Shown: positions 1-8,406 of the stretch, piece after piece
How the letters are laid out: each line of letters begins with the position of its first letter
How positions within the stretch are numbered: position 1 is the first letter of the stretch
Origin: Marinomonas hwangdonensis
GTDB lineage: Bacteria; Pseudomonadota; Gammaproteobacteria; Pseudomonadales; Marinomonadaceae
NCBI RefSeq assembly: GCF_003721245.1
Contig: NZ_RIZG01000009.1
Location: 59,920 to 95,562, forward strand
Direction: 5' to 3'
Length of the DNA: 35,643 bases
Program-made: the position numbers and the translations under genes
The notes under the pieces: model-generated
The model's database searches: none
What the model was told of the DNA's origin: nothing
What the model saw: the letters and a program-made list of their open reading frames with translations, nothing else

Positions 1-574
1 TGACCACAAAGGTCATGATGACCACAAAGACCATGATGACCATGAAGGTCATGATCATTCTGGTGTTGACCCACATGTCTGGTTATCCCCTGACAATGCG
101 CTAGTTTTGGCTAAAGCTGTGACAGTGCGTCTGGCTTCTCTTGATGTTGTTAATGCTGCTTACTATGAAGGTAATCTAGCCGCTTTTGAAAAAGGATTGA
201 GTGCCAAAGATGCTGAGATTCGTAAAGCGCTCGGTCAGGTAAATACGGTACCTTATATTGTTTTCCATGATGGTTATAGCTACTTTGAACAACATTATGG
301 TTTGCAAAATGCTGGCGAAATTACGGTCAGTCCAGAGCGCAAACCTGGGGCGAAAAAAGTCGCAGAAATCCGTCGTGAAATCGAAGAACACAAGATTCAT
401 TGTGTGTTTAGTGAGCCGCAGTTCAGTCCGGCGATCGTGACGGCTTTATTGGAAGGCTCTGACGTTAAAACGGCGCCACTAGATCCATTAGGAAGTCAGA
501 TAAAAATCGGCACTAATGCGTATTTCTCCTTTTTGGACAGTTTAAGCGGGCAATTTCTCAGCTGCTTAAGATAA
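1..574 (+). CDS. znuA: Zinc ABC transporter substrate-binding protein ZnuA (3' part, truncated by window edge)
   Basis: This is the C-terminal ~190 residues of a periplasmic zinc-binding protein of the cluster 9 (ZnuA/TroA) family; reading starts in phase at base 2 and the 5' end lies outside the window. The visible part opens with a His/Asp-rich loop made of three six-residue repeats, typical of ZnuA and thought to collect or sense zinc, followed by DPHVWLSPDNA, whose His is a family zinc ligand. The second half contains VFHDGYSYFEQHYGL and ends with a DPLG segment (LDPLGSQIKIG) and the usual final helix. ZnuA delivers Zn2+ to the ZnuB/ZnuC transporter. znuC, znuB and zur often lie divergently upstream of znuA, which would be off the left edge. 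The ATP-binding and permease genes are not in this window. Confidence 0.93.
   Translation, partial: DHKGHDDHKDHDDHEGHDHSGVDPHVWLSPDNALVLAKAVTVRLASLDVVNAAYYEGNLAAFEKGLSAKDAEIRKALGQVNTVPYIVFHDGYSYFEQHYGLQNAGEITVSPERKPGAKKVAEIRREIEEHKIHCVFSEPQFSPAIVTALLEGSDVKTAPLDPLGSQIKIGTNAYFSFLDSLSGQFLSCLR
2..55 (+). repeat. Three tandem 18-bp repeats encoding the His-rich loop of ZnuA
   Basis: Three consecutive 18-bp units (2-19, 20-37, 38-55) encode DHKGHD, DHKDHD and DHEGHD. They are near-identical at the DNA level and in frame, so the loop can expand or shrink by six residues without breaking the gene. More copies may lie left of the window. Confidence 0.85.
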
Positions 575-610
575 TCAGAAAGGCCACATAACCTTGCCTA
601 TAGATCAAAA

Positions 611-650
611 AGCCCGTTTATCAAAGCAAGAGTGATGAAAACGGGCTCTT
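611..650 (+). terminator. Probable terminator after znuA
   Basis: A 9-bp perfect stem, AGCCCGTTT (611-619) with AAACGGGCT (639-647), has a long loop and is followed by the short T-rich run CTCTTTAAT. It sits 36 bp after the znuA stop and before kdsD. The long loop and weak T-tract make its efficiency uncertain. Confidence 0.55.
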
Positions 651-676
651 TAATAGGCGACCCGCTTTCTCCTCTG

Positions 677-682
677 TATAAT
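677..682 (+). promoter_or_regulatory. Candidate -10 box for the kds genes
   Basis: TATAAT lies 40 bp before the kdsD start codon and downstream of the znuA terminator. I see no good -35 box at the normal distance, so this is a candidate on position and the -10 match alone. Confidence 0.35.
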
Positions 683-722
683 AAATCAACCTAACCATGA
701 TTATACGGAGCAGATAGGCTTT

Positions 723-1697
723 ATGAGCGACCCATCCACACCCAGCATTCACTCTGATGTTCTTATTGATAGCGCTCGACGTACTTTATCAACCCAAGCT
801 CAAGCTCTGGCTAATTTAGCTAACCAAGTGACGGAAGACTTTGCTAAAGCGGTTCGAATGATACTAACCAGTAAAGGCCGCACGATTATTTGCGGTATGG
901 GCAAATCCGGATTGATTGGAAAAAAAATCGCCGCCACGCTCGCTTCGACCGGTACGCCTAGCTTCTTTCTTCATCCTGGTGAAGCCTTCCACGGGGATTT
1001 GGGGATGATTCAACCGGAAGATGTCTTAGTATTGATCAGTTTTTCGGGAGAAACCGAAGAGCTGATGCGTTTATTACCTTCGCTAAAAAGTTTCGGAAAC
1101 CCAAGTGTTGCCATGGTGGGAAACATTAATTCTACTTTAGCGAAGCATTGCGATTGCGTACTGGACCTTTCCATCGATAAAGAAACTTGCCCAAATAATC
1201 TAGCACCCACCACATCGACGACTATGACAACCGCGATGGGCGATGCGTTGGCTGTTGCTTTGATGGAGTGCCGTAACTTCCAGCCGCAAGATTTTGCCCG
1301 TTTTCATCCTGGTGGTAGCTTAGGTCGTAAACTATTAACTCGTGTTAAAGACCTAATGCACAAAGAGAACCTTCCTGTTTGTACGCCAGAAACCACATTA
1401 AAAGACGCTATTTCCGTCATGACTCATGGCAGAATGGGTGTTGTATTGATTCAAGAAGCGGGGAAGTTGCTGGGTATCTTTACCGATGGTGACTTACGTC
1501 GTGCCATGCTCAAAGAAAGTGAAGGTATGATACATAAAACCATGGCAAGCTTGATGACAGCGAATCCAAAAACCATCAATGAAAACGTGATGATAGTGCA
1601 AGCTGAAGAGCAAATGCTGCGCGATAAAATCACCTTGTTAGTCGTGGTGGACGATGCGAAAAACTTATCCGGAATTTTAGAAATTTACGATCGATAA
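723..1697 (+). CDS. kdsD: Arabinose-5-phosphate isomerase KdsD
   Basis: Cytoplasmic isomerase converting D-ribulose-5-phosphate to D-arabinose-5-phosphate, the first committed step of Kdo synthesis for lipopolysaccharide. At 324 aa it matches the family length. Residues ~40-175 form the SIS sugar-isomerase domain, with GMGKSGLIGKKIAATLAS, the LHPGEAFHGDLGM segment and a Ser-rich sugar-phosphate loop (LISFSGETEE). Two CBS repeats follow to the C terminus (VKDLMHKENLPV.., SLMTANPKTINENV). The ATG has a GGAG upstream. It is the first of four kds genes in pathway-related order. GutQ is a paralogue with the same fold, but the kdsA-kdsC-kdsB neighbours favour KdsD. Confidence 0.95.
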   Translation: MSDPSTPSIHSDVLIDSARRTLSTQAQALANLANQVTEDFAKAVRMILTSKGRTIICGMGKSGLIGKKIAATLASTGTPSFFLHPGEAFHGDLGMIQPEDVLVLISFSGETEELMRLLPSLKSFGNPSVAMVGNINSTLAKHCDCVLDLSIDKETCPNNLAPTTSTTMTTAMGDALAVALMECRNFQPQDFARFHPGGSLGRKLLTRVKDLMHKENLPVCTPETTLKDAISVMTHGRMGVVLIQEAGKLLGIFTDGDLRRAMLKESEGMIHKTMASLMTANPKTINENVMIVQAEEQMLRDKITLLVVVDDAKNLSGILEIYDR

Positions 1698-1753
1698 AAA
1701 CGGTTCAACTAATTTTACGCCGCTTTAGACGTGTTTAGAGTGAGCAAACCTAG

Positions 1754-2638
<885 letters not shown>

Positions 2639-2641
2639 TAA

Positions 2642-3223
2642 ATGGATACGGCTTTTCTTTCTTCTTATCCTGCGCTCGATAACGATCAAGGTTTGCTAGC
2701 TAAACTGCAAGCCTTGAAGCTGGTGGTTTTTGATGTTGATGGCGTATTAACCGATGGCCATCTACTTTACACCGAGCAGGGCGAAACCATAAAACGCTTC
2801 AACGTAAAAGATGGCGTGGCAATGAAGTTGCTGCCAAAGTGGGGCGTTCGGGTTGCTGTGATTACCGCGAAAGACTCCGCCCCATTGAGGCAACGGATGA
2901 AAGAGCTCAAGGTCGCGCATTTCTACCCCGGTTGTCATAATAAAGCCGCCGCCTTTAATGCGTTGATAGCTCAGTTGGGCATTACCTCAGCGGAAGCCGC
3001 TTACGTGGGCGATGATGTGATTGATCTTCAGGTTATGCCAAATGTGGGTGTTGCGTTATGTCCAGCCGATGCGCACATTGTAGTGCAGCGTTATTGTTCG
3101 ATTGTTCTCACTAAGGAGGCCGGTGAAGGTGTCGCTCGAGAAGTCGCTGATATGGTGTTAGCATCTCGTATGTCCTTGGAACACGCTTATGAATTGGCGC
3201 AAAAACCGGAGTTTGAAAAATAA
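2642..3223 (+). CDS. kdsC: 3-deoxy-D-manno-octulosonate 8-phosphate phosphatase KdsC
   Basis: HAD-superfamily phosphatase that removes phosphate from Kdo-8-phosphate. At 193 aa it is close to the E. coli enzyme, a small capless HAD that works as a tetramer. HAD motif I is VVFDVDGVLTDG, with both catalytic Asp residues; motif II is in AVITAKDS; the late acidic motif is YVGDDVIDL. The start codon is 3 bp after the kdsA stop with no clear Shine-Dalgarno sequence, so translation is probably coupled to kdsA. Its stop codon shares one base with the kdsB ATG (TAATG). Confidence 0.95.
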   Translation: MDTAFLSSYPALDNDQGLLAKLQALKLVVFDVDGVLTDGHLLYTEQGETIKRFNVKDGVAMKLLPKWGVRVAVITAKDSAPLRQRMKELKVAHFYPGCHNKAAAFNALIAQLGITSAEAAYVGDDVIDLQVMPNVGVALCPADAHIVVQRYCSIVLTKEAGEGVAREVADMVLASRMSLEHAYELAQKPEFEK

Positions 3224-4044
3224 TGACTGACTCTTTAAATACAATGACTGGTACTGCAACGCTACCTGATTTTCATATTGTTATTCCTGCTCGTTACGCT
3301 TCTCAGCGCTTTCCGCAAAAGCTGATGGCCGATTTAGGTGGCAAGCCGGTATTGCAATGGGTTTATGAGTTGGCATTAAAAGCGGGCGCGCAATCGGTGA
3401 CGATTGCCACGGATCATCAACTCATAGAAAAAGCGGCAATAGGTTTTGGTGCTTCAGTGGTGATGACCCGTGATGATCATGAAAATGGCACAGAGCGTCT
3501 TGCCGAAGTTGCTGCAAAAATGGGCTGGTTGGGCGGTGAAATTGTCGTCAACGTGCAAGGCGACGAACCTTTTTTACCGGTTAACTTGATTCACTCCAGT
3601 GTAATAGCATTAAACCAAGATAAAGAAGCCGAAATGGCAACGGTTGCTTGTGCGATTGATCAGATTGAAGATTTCTTTAACCCAAATGTGGTGAAAGTGG
3701 TTTGTGATGAAAAGCAGCGTGCGTTGTATTTTAGTCGTTCACCCATGCCTTGGAACAGAGATGGCTTTGCCAGTAATCCTGAAAGAACAGGTTTATTGCC
3801 TGTTGATTTCCCCGCTCTTCGCCACATAGGTTTGTACGTTTATCGAGCCAGTTTGCTGGCTAAATACGCCGATCTGCCTATGTCACCATTAGAGCGTTGG
3901 GAAAAGCTTGAGCAGCTGCGTTTTTTGCATCAAGGTATCAAGGTGCAAGTGGCGCTCGCGGATGGGTTGCCGACCCATGGTGTGGATACACTAGAAGATT
4001 TGGAGAAACTTCGTCATCAATTGTCTCTGGGGGATTTTTCTTAA
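3223..4044 (+). CDS. kdsB: 3-deoxy-manno-octulosonate cytidylyltransferase KdsB (CMP-Kdo synthetase)
   Basis: Activates Kdo with CTP to CMP-Kdo, the donor used by WaaA. At 273 aa it is slightly longer than E. coli KdsB because ~16 residues precede the family start, VIPARYASQRFPQKLMADLGGKPVLQWV. Other signatures are TRDDHENGTERLAEV and NVQGDEPFLP (metal/nucleotide binding), YFSRSPMPWNRD, HIGLYVYRASLL and SPLERWEKLEQLRFL. A second in-frame ATG at 3244 is a possible alternative start; the TAATG overlap with kdsC favours 3223. No strong terminator is visible before the next gene. Confidence 0.95.
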   Translation: MTDSLNTMTGTATLPDFHIVIPARYASQRFPQKLMADLGGKPVLQWVYELALKAGAQSVTIATDHQLIEKAAIGFGASVVMTRDDHENGTERLAEVAAKMGWLGGEIVVNVQGDEPFLPVNLIHSSVIALNQDKEAEMATVACAIDQIEDFFNPNVVKVVCDEKQRALYFSRSPMPWNRDGFASNPERTGLLPVDFPALRHIGLYVYRASLLAKYADLPMSPLERWEKLEQLRFLHQGIKVQVALADGLPTHGVDTLEDLEKLRHQLSLGDFS

Positions 4045-4180
4045 TCGCTGGTGGGTAAGTTTTTTTTGAAAAGTGTCGATTTATTGTAGGAAATGTGCAA
4101 AAAAACGGTTTACAATTGCTTGAAGAACTAAGTCAAAAGTTGACACTCTGCGTCTGTTAACCCAACCAAAGGATTTGACC

Positions 4181-5464
4181 ATGAAAAAGCTTGCTATCTT
4201 TTCTACCAGTTTATTGAGCTCCGCCGTGATGGCCGCGATGCCCGTTAACCAGCCAGTGGGCTCTAGCTTTACGTTAAGCAGTGCGCCGAATATTAGAGCG
4301 CTTTCGACCGTACATGGTAATCCCGCTGCGCCGTTTTTAATGGTGAATCAAGACGACAACGATAGCTTCCGCTTTGGTATTCTTGGGCCATTGAGTATTG
4401 GCGTCGAGATGGGCGACGTGAGTGATCTAGGTGATCGAGCGGAAGAGATTGAGAAAATTCTTGATGCTACTTATACAAGTAAAACTCAAGCAGAAGATGC
4501 TTTGAAGAAAGCAGACGATATTTTGAAAAAGATAGGACAAACTGCCTATCTAAAAACGACCTTGAGCATGCAAGTGCCTTTCATGCCAATAATCTACAAA
4601 ACACAAGATAAAGGCGCCTTTATGTTGGATGCCAGTCTTTCTGGTGTGGCTAAAGGCAGTGTGATTGCGGATACGATTAAACTTAATAGCAGTAATACCG
4701 AATTGACTTCTGACACTTCTTTCTATGCTCAAACGGCAACCGATTTAAAAGTTGGCTTTGGTTACAGCCAAGCGGTGTGGGAAAACTCTCACGGCATGCT
4801 GATAGGTGGTGTAAAAGCTAATTTACATCAAATTTCACTAGGCCGCGGTACTGTTGCTTTGGATGACCAAAGTGATAAGGCTGAAGATGCCATATCTGAT
4901 GCTATTTCGGATGATGCGGTGAGCAGTACTGGAGTAGGCCTTGATCTAGGAACAGTGTGGGTATCGAATTATTACCAAGTTGGCTTAACCCTTGCCAATA
5001 TTAACGAACCTGAATTTGATGGTGCGCCTATCAAACAAAACTGCGCAACCAGAAGTTGTTCTGCGGCTAATGGATTGGTGACGGCTGGGAAATTAGCGGC
5101 AACGGACAAATACGTCAAGGAAATGCAAACGACCGTTGATTTTGCTGTCTCTACTAAAGGTAAGCAAGTGACTTTGGGTTTGTCTTATGACGCCAATGAA
5201 GTAAAAGACGCCGTTGGGGATGAGTATCAGTGGGCGGCGGCTTCCTTGTCTTACAATGGTGATTCACATTTCATTCCAGGGCTGCGTATTGGTTTTCGCC
5301 AAAATATGGCCGGTACAGAGCTGAGCTATGCTTCTGCTGGTTTGACGATTTTAAAGCGCCTGAATATCGATTTGGCGGTAGCGCTGGATACGGTTGTGGA
5401 TGAAGACGGTGATGAACTTCCACGTGGTGGCTTCTTCTCCATCGGTTACGATACCGCGTTCTAA
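4181..5464 (+). CDS. Exported TraF_2-type, probable outer-membrane beta-barrel protein (copy 1)
   Basis: Unknown function. The ATG at 4181 is chosen because AAAGGA lies 7 nt upstream; a TTG two codons earlier is unlikely. The 427-aa product begins with a signal peptide (MKKLAIF..SAVMA). It then runs through alternating, Gly/Ser-rich, beta-strand-like segments and ends in YDTAF, a terminal Phe typical of outer-membrane barrels. A helical charged segment (residues ~80-120) interrupts the barrel-like pattern. It resembles the family often named 'conjugal transfer protein TraF' (Pfam TraF_2), although no conjugation genes are nearby. It is paralogous to the next gene: shared PVGSS/PIGSS, NPA, FLGP/ILGP, GVSDL, YKT..GAFMLDAS, NINEP and GDEYQWA motifs. 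Family assignment is from memory of motifs. Confidence 0.65.
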   Translation: MKKLAIFSTSLLSSAVMAAMPVNQPVGSSFTLSSAPNIRALSTVHGNPAAPFLMVNQDDNDSFRFGILGPLSIGVEMGDVSDLGDRAEEIEKILDATYTSKTQAEDALKKADDILKKIGQTAYLKTTLSMQVPFMPIIYKTQDKGAFMLDASLSGVAKGSVIADTIKLNSSNTELTSDTSFYAQTATDLKVGFGYSQAVWENSHGMLIGGVKANLHQISLGRGTVALDDQSDKAEDAISDAISDDAVSSTGVGLDLGTVWVSNYYQVGLTLANINEPEFDGAPIKQNCATRSCSAANGLVTAGKLAATDKYVKEMQTTVDFAVSTKGKQVTLGLSYDANEVKDAVGDEYQWAAASLSYNGDSHFIPGLRIGFRQNMAGTELSYASAGLTILKRLNIDLAVALDTVVDEDGDELPRGGFFSIGYDTAF

Positions 5465-5485
5465 AAACGTAAAGGTTTCGTCTTT

Positions 5486-5522
5486 AAAGCCGATGACATC
5501 TTATATCATCGGCTTTTTTTAT
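5486..5522 (+). terminator. Rho-independent terminator between the two TraF_2-like genes
   Basis: The 11-bp perfect stem AAAGCCGATGA (5486-5496) / TCATCGGCTTT (5506-5516) is followed by a run of T. It ends transcription of copy 1, so copy 2 probably has its own promoter in the ~55 bp that follow. Confidence 0.88.
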
Positions 5523-5575
5523 ATCTGTTGTTCAGTCATATCTAAGGCCATAGAGTGAACGAGTATGGGTAAAGC

Positions 5576-7003
5576 ATGAAGAAATATTTGGCAATAATCG
5601 GGTTAGGGTTGCTGAGCACAGGGTCTATGGCGGCGATGGATGTCTATCAACCTATTGGCTCTAGCACAGTGCTGGGTAATTATGGCAATCGTCATGCGCT
5701 GTCTACTGCTCTAGGTAATCCTGCTTCCACGTATTTAATGGCCAATCTGCAAGGCTTTCGAGTCAGTTTTTTAGGACCGATGGCGATCGGTTTTGAAGGT
5801 GGAGGAGTCAGCGACTTAAATGATAGAGTCGATGAGCTGGTCGATATTTTTGACAGAGATTTTACTTCCAGTATTGATATTAATGCTATTAAAGTTGAGG
5901 CTCAGACTGTATTTAATAATCAAGGCCAAGCCGCGGCTGATACTTTTGTGGTTAACAAGATTGCAGAAGTGCTGGCGAGTATTAATACTTCTTTAAGCAA
6001 GGCAGACGGGGTTGTTTCTAATATAAGCCAAACTACCTATGCAAAATTCGCCACAACGGTGCAGGCCCCATTTTTGCCTATTATTTATAAAACACGTCGG
6101 CGTGGCGTTTTTATGCTGGATGCGAGTGCCTCTTTGGTTGGGCGTGCAGACATACTTTCAGATAATTTGACCTTGGTTGGAGTTGATGGTTTAAAAGCGG
6201 TTACGAGTACGGCTGACCTTAGTGGCGTTGATGTGAGCGGTGTTGATATTCAATCGGAAACCTCCCTTCACTTAAAAAGAGCTTCCGATTTGCGTTTCGG
6301 TATTGGTTACAGTGAGATGGTGTCTCGTTCGCCCAATAGTGCGCTGATTGTGGGAGGTAAGTTGAATTTTCATCGTCTTGCTTTAGACCAAAAGCTTACT
6401 GTGTTGACAGAAGACGGAGACTCGAGCGTATCCTATGGTGACTTTTTCTTAGGCAGAGAAGGCGTCTCATCCGGTATTGGTCTTGACTTAGGGGTTGTGT
6501 TGGCAGCGCGTAATTATCAGCTTGGCGCTTCAATCGCGAATGTAAATGAACCGACCTTTGATTACACCGTGTTGGGAAATTGCACTGGTTTAGCGGGGGC
6601 AGATTTAACCAGTTGTAATGCGGCTGTTCGTTTTGCAAACAAGGGGGCTTTGGCGTTAGCAGATACCTATACAATGGAAGCTCAAATGACGATTGATGCG
6701 GCGATAAAAAGCAAGGATCAGCACTTTTCGTTGGCTGGTTCTTATGATGTGAATGCCATAGCGGATCCGTTAGGAGACGAATATCAATGGGCGACCGTAT
6801 CATTGTCTTACTTTAGTGGAAATTGGATCTTACCTGGAATGCGAGTGGGTTTGCGACGCAACATGGTAGGGAATGAGCTGAATTACATCACCGCTGGATT
6901 AACTTTTTATCGACGTTTAGACGTCGATCTCGCTTATGCGGCTGAAAATGATAAGGGTAACAGTGGTTTGATGATGTCGGTAGGTTACAGTTTCACTTAT
7001 TAA
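5576..7003 (+). CDS. Exported TraF_2-type, probable outer-membrane beta-barrel protein (copy 2)
   Basis: 475 aa, function unknown, tandem paralogue of the preceding gene. The signal peptide is MKKYLAIIGLGLLSTGSMA, followed by AMDVYQPIGSS. The same landmarks as copy 1 occur in the same order: NPAS, SFLGPMAIGFEGGGVSDLNDRVDELV, YKTRRRGVFMLDAS, GVSSGIGLDLG, IANVNEPTFDY, NC..C, YDVNAIADPLGDEYQWATVSLSY, and a C-terminal aromatic (YSFTY). It is longer mainly through an expanded helical/Ala-rich insert at ~90-150. The terminator between the copies implies separate transcription. The pair probably arose by duplication. Both copies carry two Cys in the same late loop, possibly a disulfide. Confidence 0.65.
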   Translation: MKKYLAIIGLGLLSTGSMAAMDVYQPIGSSTVLGNYGNRHALSTALGNPASTYLMANLQGFRVSFLGPMAIGFEGGGVSDLNDRVDELVDIFDRDFTSSIDINAIKVEAQTVFNNQGQAAADTFVVNKIAEVLASINTSLSKADGVVSNISQTTYAKFATTVQAPFLPIIYKTRRRGVFMLDASASLVGRADILSDNLTLVGVDGLKAVTSTADLSGVDVSGVDIQSETSLHLKRASDLRFGIGYSEMVSRSPNSALIVGGKLNFHRLALDQKLTVLTEDGDSSVSYGDFFLGREGVSSGIGLDLGVVLAARNYQLGASIANVNEPTFDYTVLGNCTGLAGADLTSCNAAVRFANKGALALADTYTMEAQMTIDAAIKSKDQHFSLAGSYDVNAIADPLGDEYQWATVSLSYFSGNWILPGMRVGLRRNMVGNELNYITAGLTFYRRLDVDLAYAAENDKGNSGLMMSVGYSFTY

Positions 7004-7063
7004 AACAGAGGGCTAAACCACGGAAACAGTGGGCTATGATTTCGTTGGCAGTTGCTATGTTGC

Positions 7064-7651
7064 TCATGAAACGAGAATACTTTGCTGCGGTGTAATGATG
7101 GCTTGCAGGGGCACGTCCCAGCTTTCAACGGGTAAGCTTTTGACCTGTTGGCACTCATGAGCTAAGCCGATGAGTTGTGGTGATGCGTCTGGCCGTTTAT
7201 TTGCAAATGTTCTGTCGTAAAACCCACCCCCCATACCAAGGCGCCCCCCTTGAGAGTCAAACCCTACTAAGGGTAAGAACACCAAGTCTAGATCACGGCT
7301 AGGGGCATAATCGGCAGTGACAGGCTCTTTAATGCCGTAGCTATTTTCTTGCCACATAGAATCAGCGGTATAGCGTGCAAAGCCTAACTGCTTTCCCTGA
7401 ATCACTGGAAGATACGTCGCGATACTCTGTTGCCAAAAATACTCACACAGTAAATGCGGGGAAATTTCACCGTCATTGGCGAGATACAGAGCCACTTTTT
7501 TGAGTTTGTCCGTTTGTTGCCCCGATAAATAGTGATCAACACGAGCCACTAGGGTTTGGGCTGCAATAAGTTGTGCATGATTGGATAGGTTTTTTCTGGC
7601 TTGACGTAATTGGCGGCGCAGTATTTGTCTTGAATCAAGAGGCGAGGTCAT
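7064..7651 (-). CDS. ygfA: 5-formyltetrahydrofolate cyclo-ligase
   Basis: ATP-dependent cytoplasmic enzyme converting 5-formyl-THF to 5,10-methenyl-THF, also called fau. The N-terminal helix SRQILRRQLRQARKNLS fits the family, and the C-terminal signature LGMGGGFYDRTF corresponds to the usual LGYGGGYYDR nucleotide/substrate motif. I place the start at the ATG at 7651 (195 aa) rather than the TTG at 7666, because the TTG lies inside the 6S RNA 3' stem. GGGAAA, ~7 nt before this ATG, can act as the Shine-Dalgarno sequence. It lies directly after ssrS, the conserved gammaproteobacterial arrangement, so it is probably made from the 6S RNA read-through transcript. It converges with the TraF_2-like gene. 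Confidence 0.93.
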   Translation of the reverse strand: MTSPLDSRQILRRQLRQARKNLSNHAQLIAAQTLVARVDHYLSGQQTDKLKKVALYLANDGEISPHLLCEYFWQQSIATYLPVIQGKQLGFARYTADSMWQENSYGIKEPVTADYAPSRDLDLVFLPLVGFDSQGGRLGMGGGFYDRTFANKRPDASPQLIGLAHECQQVKSLPVESWDVPLQAIITPQQSILVS

Positions 7652-7655
7652 AAAA

Positions 7656-7836
7656 GAGTTTCCCAAGTTGCCGTTTCGGCTATTGGCCTTGAACCCAGTG
7701 GTTCAAGGTGGAAAAAGCTGTGATTTTTTAGGCTTTCCGTCGCGCGGACATGCACACCAAACCAACAGGCTTTTTCCAGGGTATTACTCATAGGCTCAAG
7801 GGCGTTAAGCCGCTTCGAACAACCCAGGAAACGAAT
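7656..7836 (-). ncRNA. ssrS: 6S RNA (SsrS), regulator of sigma-70 RNA polymerase
   Basis: Stable ~180-nt RNA that binds sigma-70 holoenzyme as a promoter mimic. The minus-strand sequence carries the conserved 3' segment CACCTTGAACC..GGTTCAAGG, and the middle reads GAGCC..GTTGGTTTGGTGTGCATGTCCG..ACGGAAAGCCT, as in enterobacterial 6S RNA. The ends 7658-7670 and 7820-7832 pair over 13 bp (GTTTCC.. with ..GGGAAAC), closing the long hairpin using some G-U pairs. Position between zapA and ygfA is the conserved synteny. Exact ends are estimates; a TATACT (7840-7845) fits a -10 box. A 75-codon ORF across it is not a gene. Confidence 0.92.
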
Positions 7837-7839
7837 TAC

Positions 7840-7868
7840 AGTATAAAGTAACTGATGAAAGAAATCAC
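7840..7868 (-). promoter_or_regulatory. Candidate sigma-70 promoter for 6S RNA
   Basis: On the minus strand TATACT (7845-7840) is preceded by a weak -35-like GTGATT (7868-7863) at 17 bp. The predicted start near 7833 coincides with the 5' end of the 6S terminal stem. Confidence 0.45.
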
Positions 7869-7962
7869 TCATCATCCCACCGTGTCTCTCATGCTGCTTG
7901 AAGAAAATTCGTGTTATGCGCTTGCAATCAAAAAATAAGACAAACGAACATGCCGTATCTGT

Positions 7963-8262
7963 TTATTCGTTAATCAACTTCGTTTGATGCGTGAGAGCGG
8001 CATCAAGCTGGGAAGTCAATTCCCGCAACTGTTGCTCGTTAGAGCGAGCGTATTTTCGGTTAGAAAGCATATCGTGAGTAATATTCAATGCGGCCAGCAC
8101 GGCTATTTTTTCAAGTCCGACAATTTTGCCGCTGGCTTTAATCTCACGCATCTGATTGTTAAGGTATTCAGCGGCTTCTTTTAAATCGGCTTCGTGCCCT
8201 TTAGGGCAGTTTATTTTGTAACTTTGTCCCAGTATGGCGACGGTAACGGTTGGCTTGTCCAT
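7963..8262 (-). CDS. zapA: Cell division protein ZapA
   Basis: Small FtsZ-ring-associated protein that cross-links FtsZ filaments. The 99-aa product starts MDKPTVTVAILGQSYKINCPKGHEADLKEAAEYLN, which matches the ZapA N-terminal domain. GLEKIAVLAALNITHDML follows, then a C-terminal coiled coil (~68-95) that mediates dimer/tetramer formation. The ATG has GGAG 7 nt upstream. It is divergent from prfB and followed by 6S RNA and ygfA on the same strand, as in many gammaproteobacteria. Confidence 0.95.
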   Translation of the reverse strand: MDKPTVTVAILGQSYKINCPKGHEADLKEAAEYLNNQMREIKASGKIVGLEKIAVLAALNITHDMLSNRKYARSNEQQLRELTSQLDAALTHQTKLINE

Positions 8263-8406
8263 ATTGACTCCATTTGATAGCTAGGCCCACAAAAAATGGT
8301 CTGTTTTTCCATCATTGAGTAGCGAATGGCATTTTATGCTGCGAGTAAATTCGTTACAATTCCGAATCACTTTTATTCACACTGTTTATAGCAAATTGAC
8401 GCCAAT

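Noticed and set aside
2..58. Short direct repeats at the left edge as a CRISPR or satellite
   Set aside because: Units are contiguous, in frame and encode the ZnuA His-rich loop; there are no spacers.
4140..4145. TTGACA upstream of the first TraF_2-like gene as a -35 box
   Set aside because: No acceptable -10 box lies 15-19 bp downstream before the ribosome-binding site.
4175..7003. Conjugation locus suggested by TraF-like proteins
   Set aside because: No relaxase, pilus, coupling or other transfer gene is nearby; the family name is historical and both genes look like ordinary chromosomal envelope genes.
7648..7875. 75-codon minus-strand ORF between zapA and ygfA
   Set aside because: It overlaps the 6S RNA, whose conserved sequence and closing stem explain the region; the peptide has no recognisable features.
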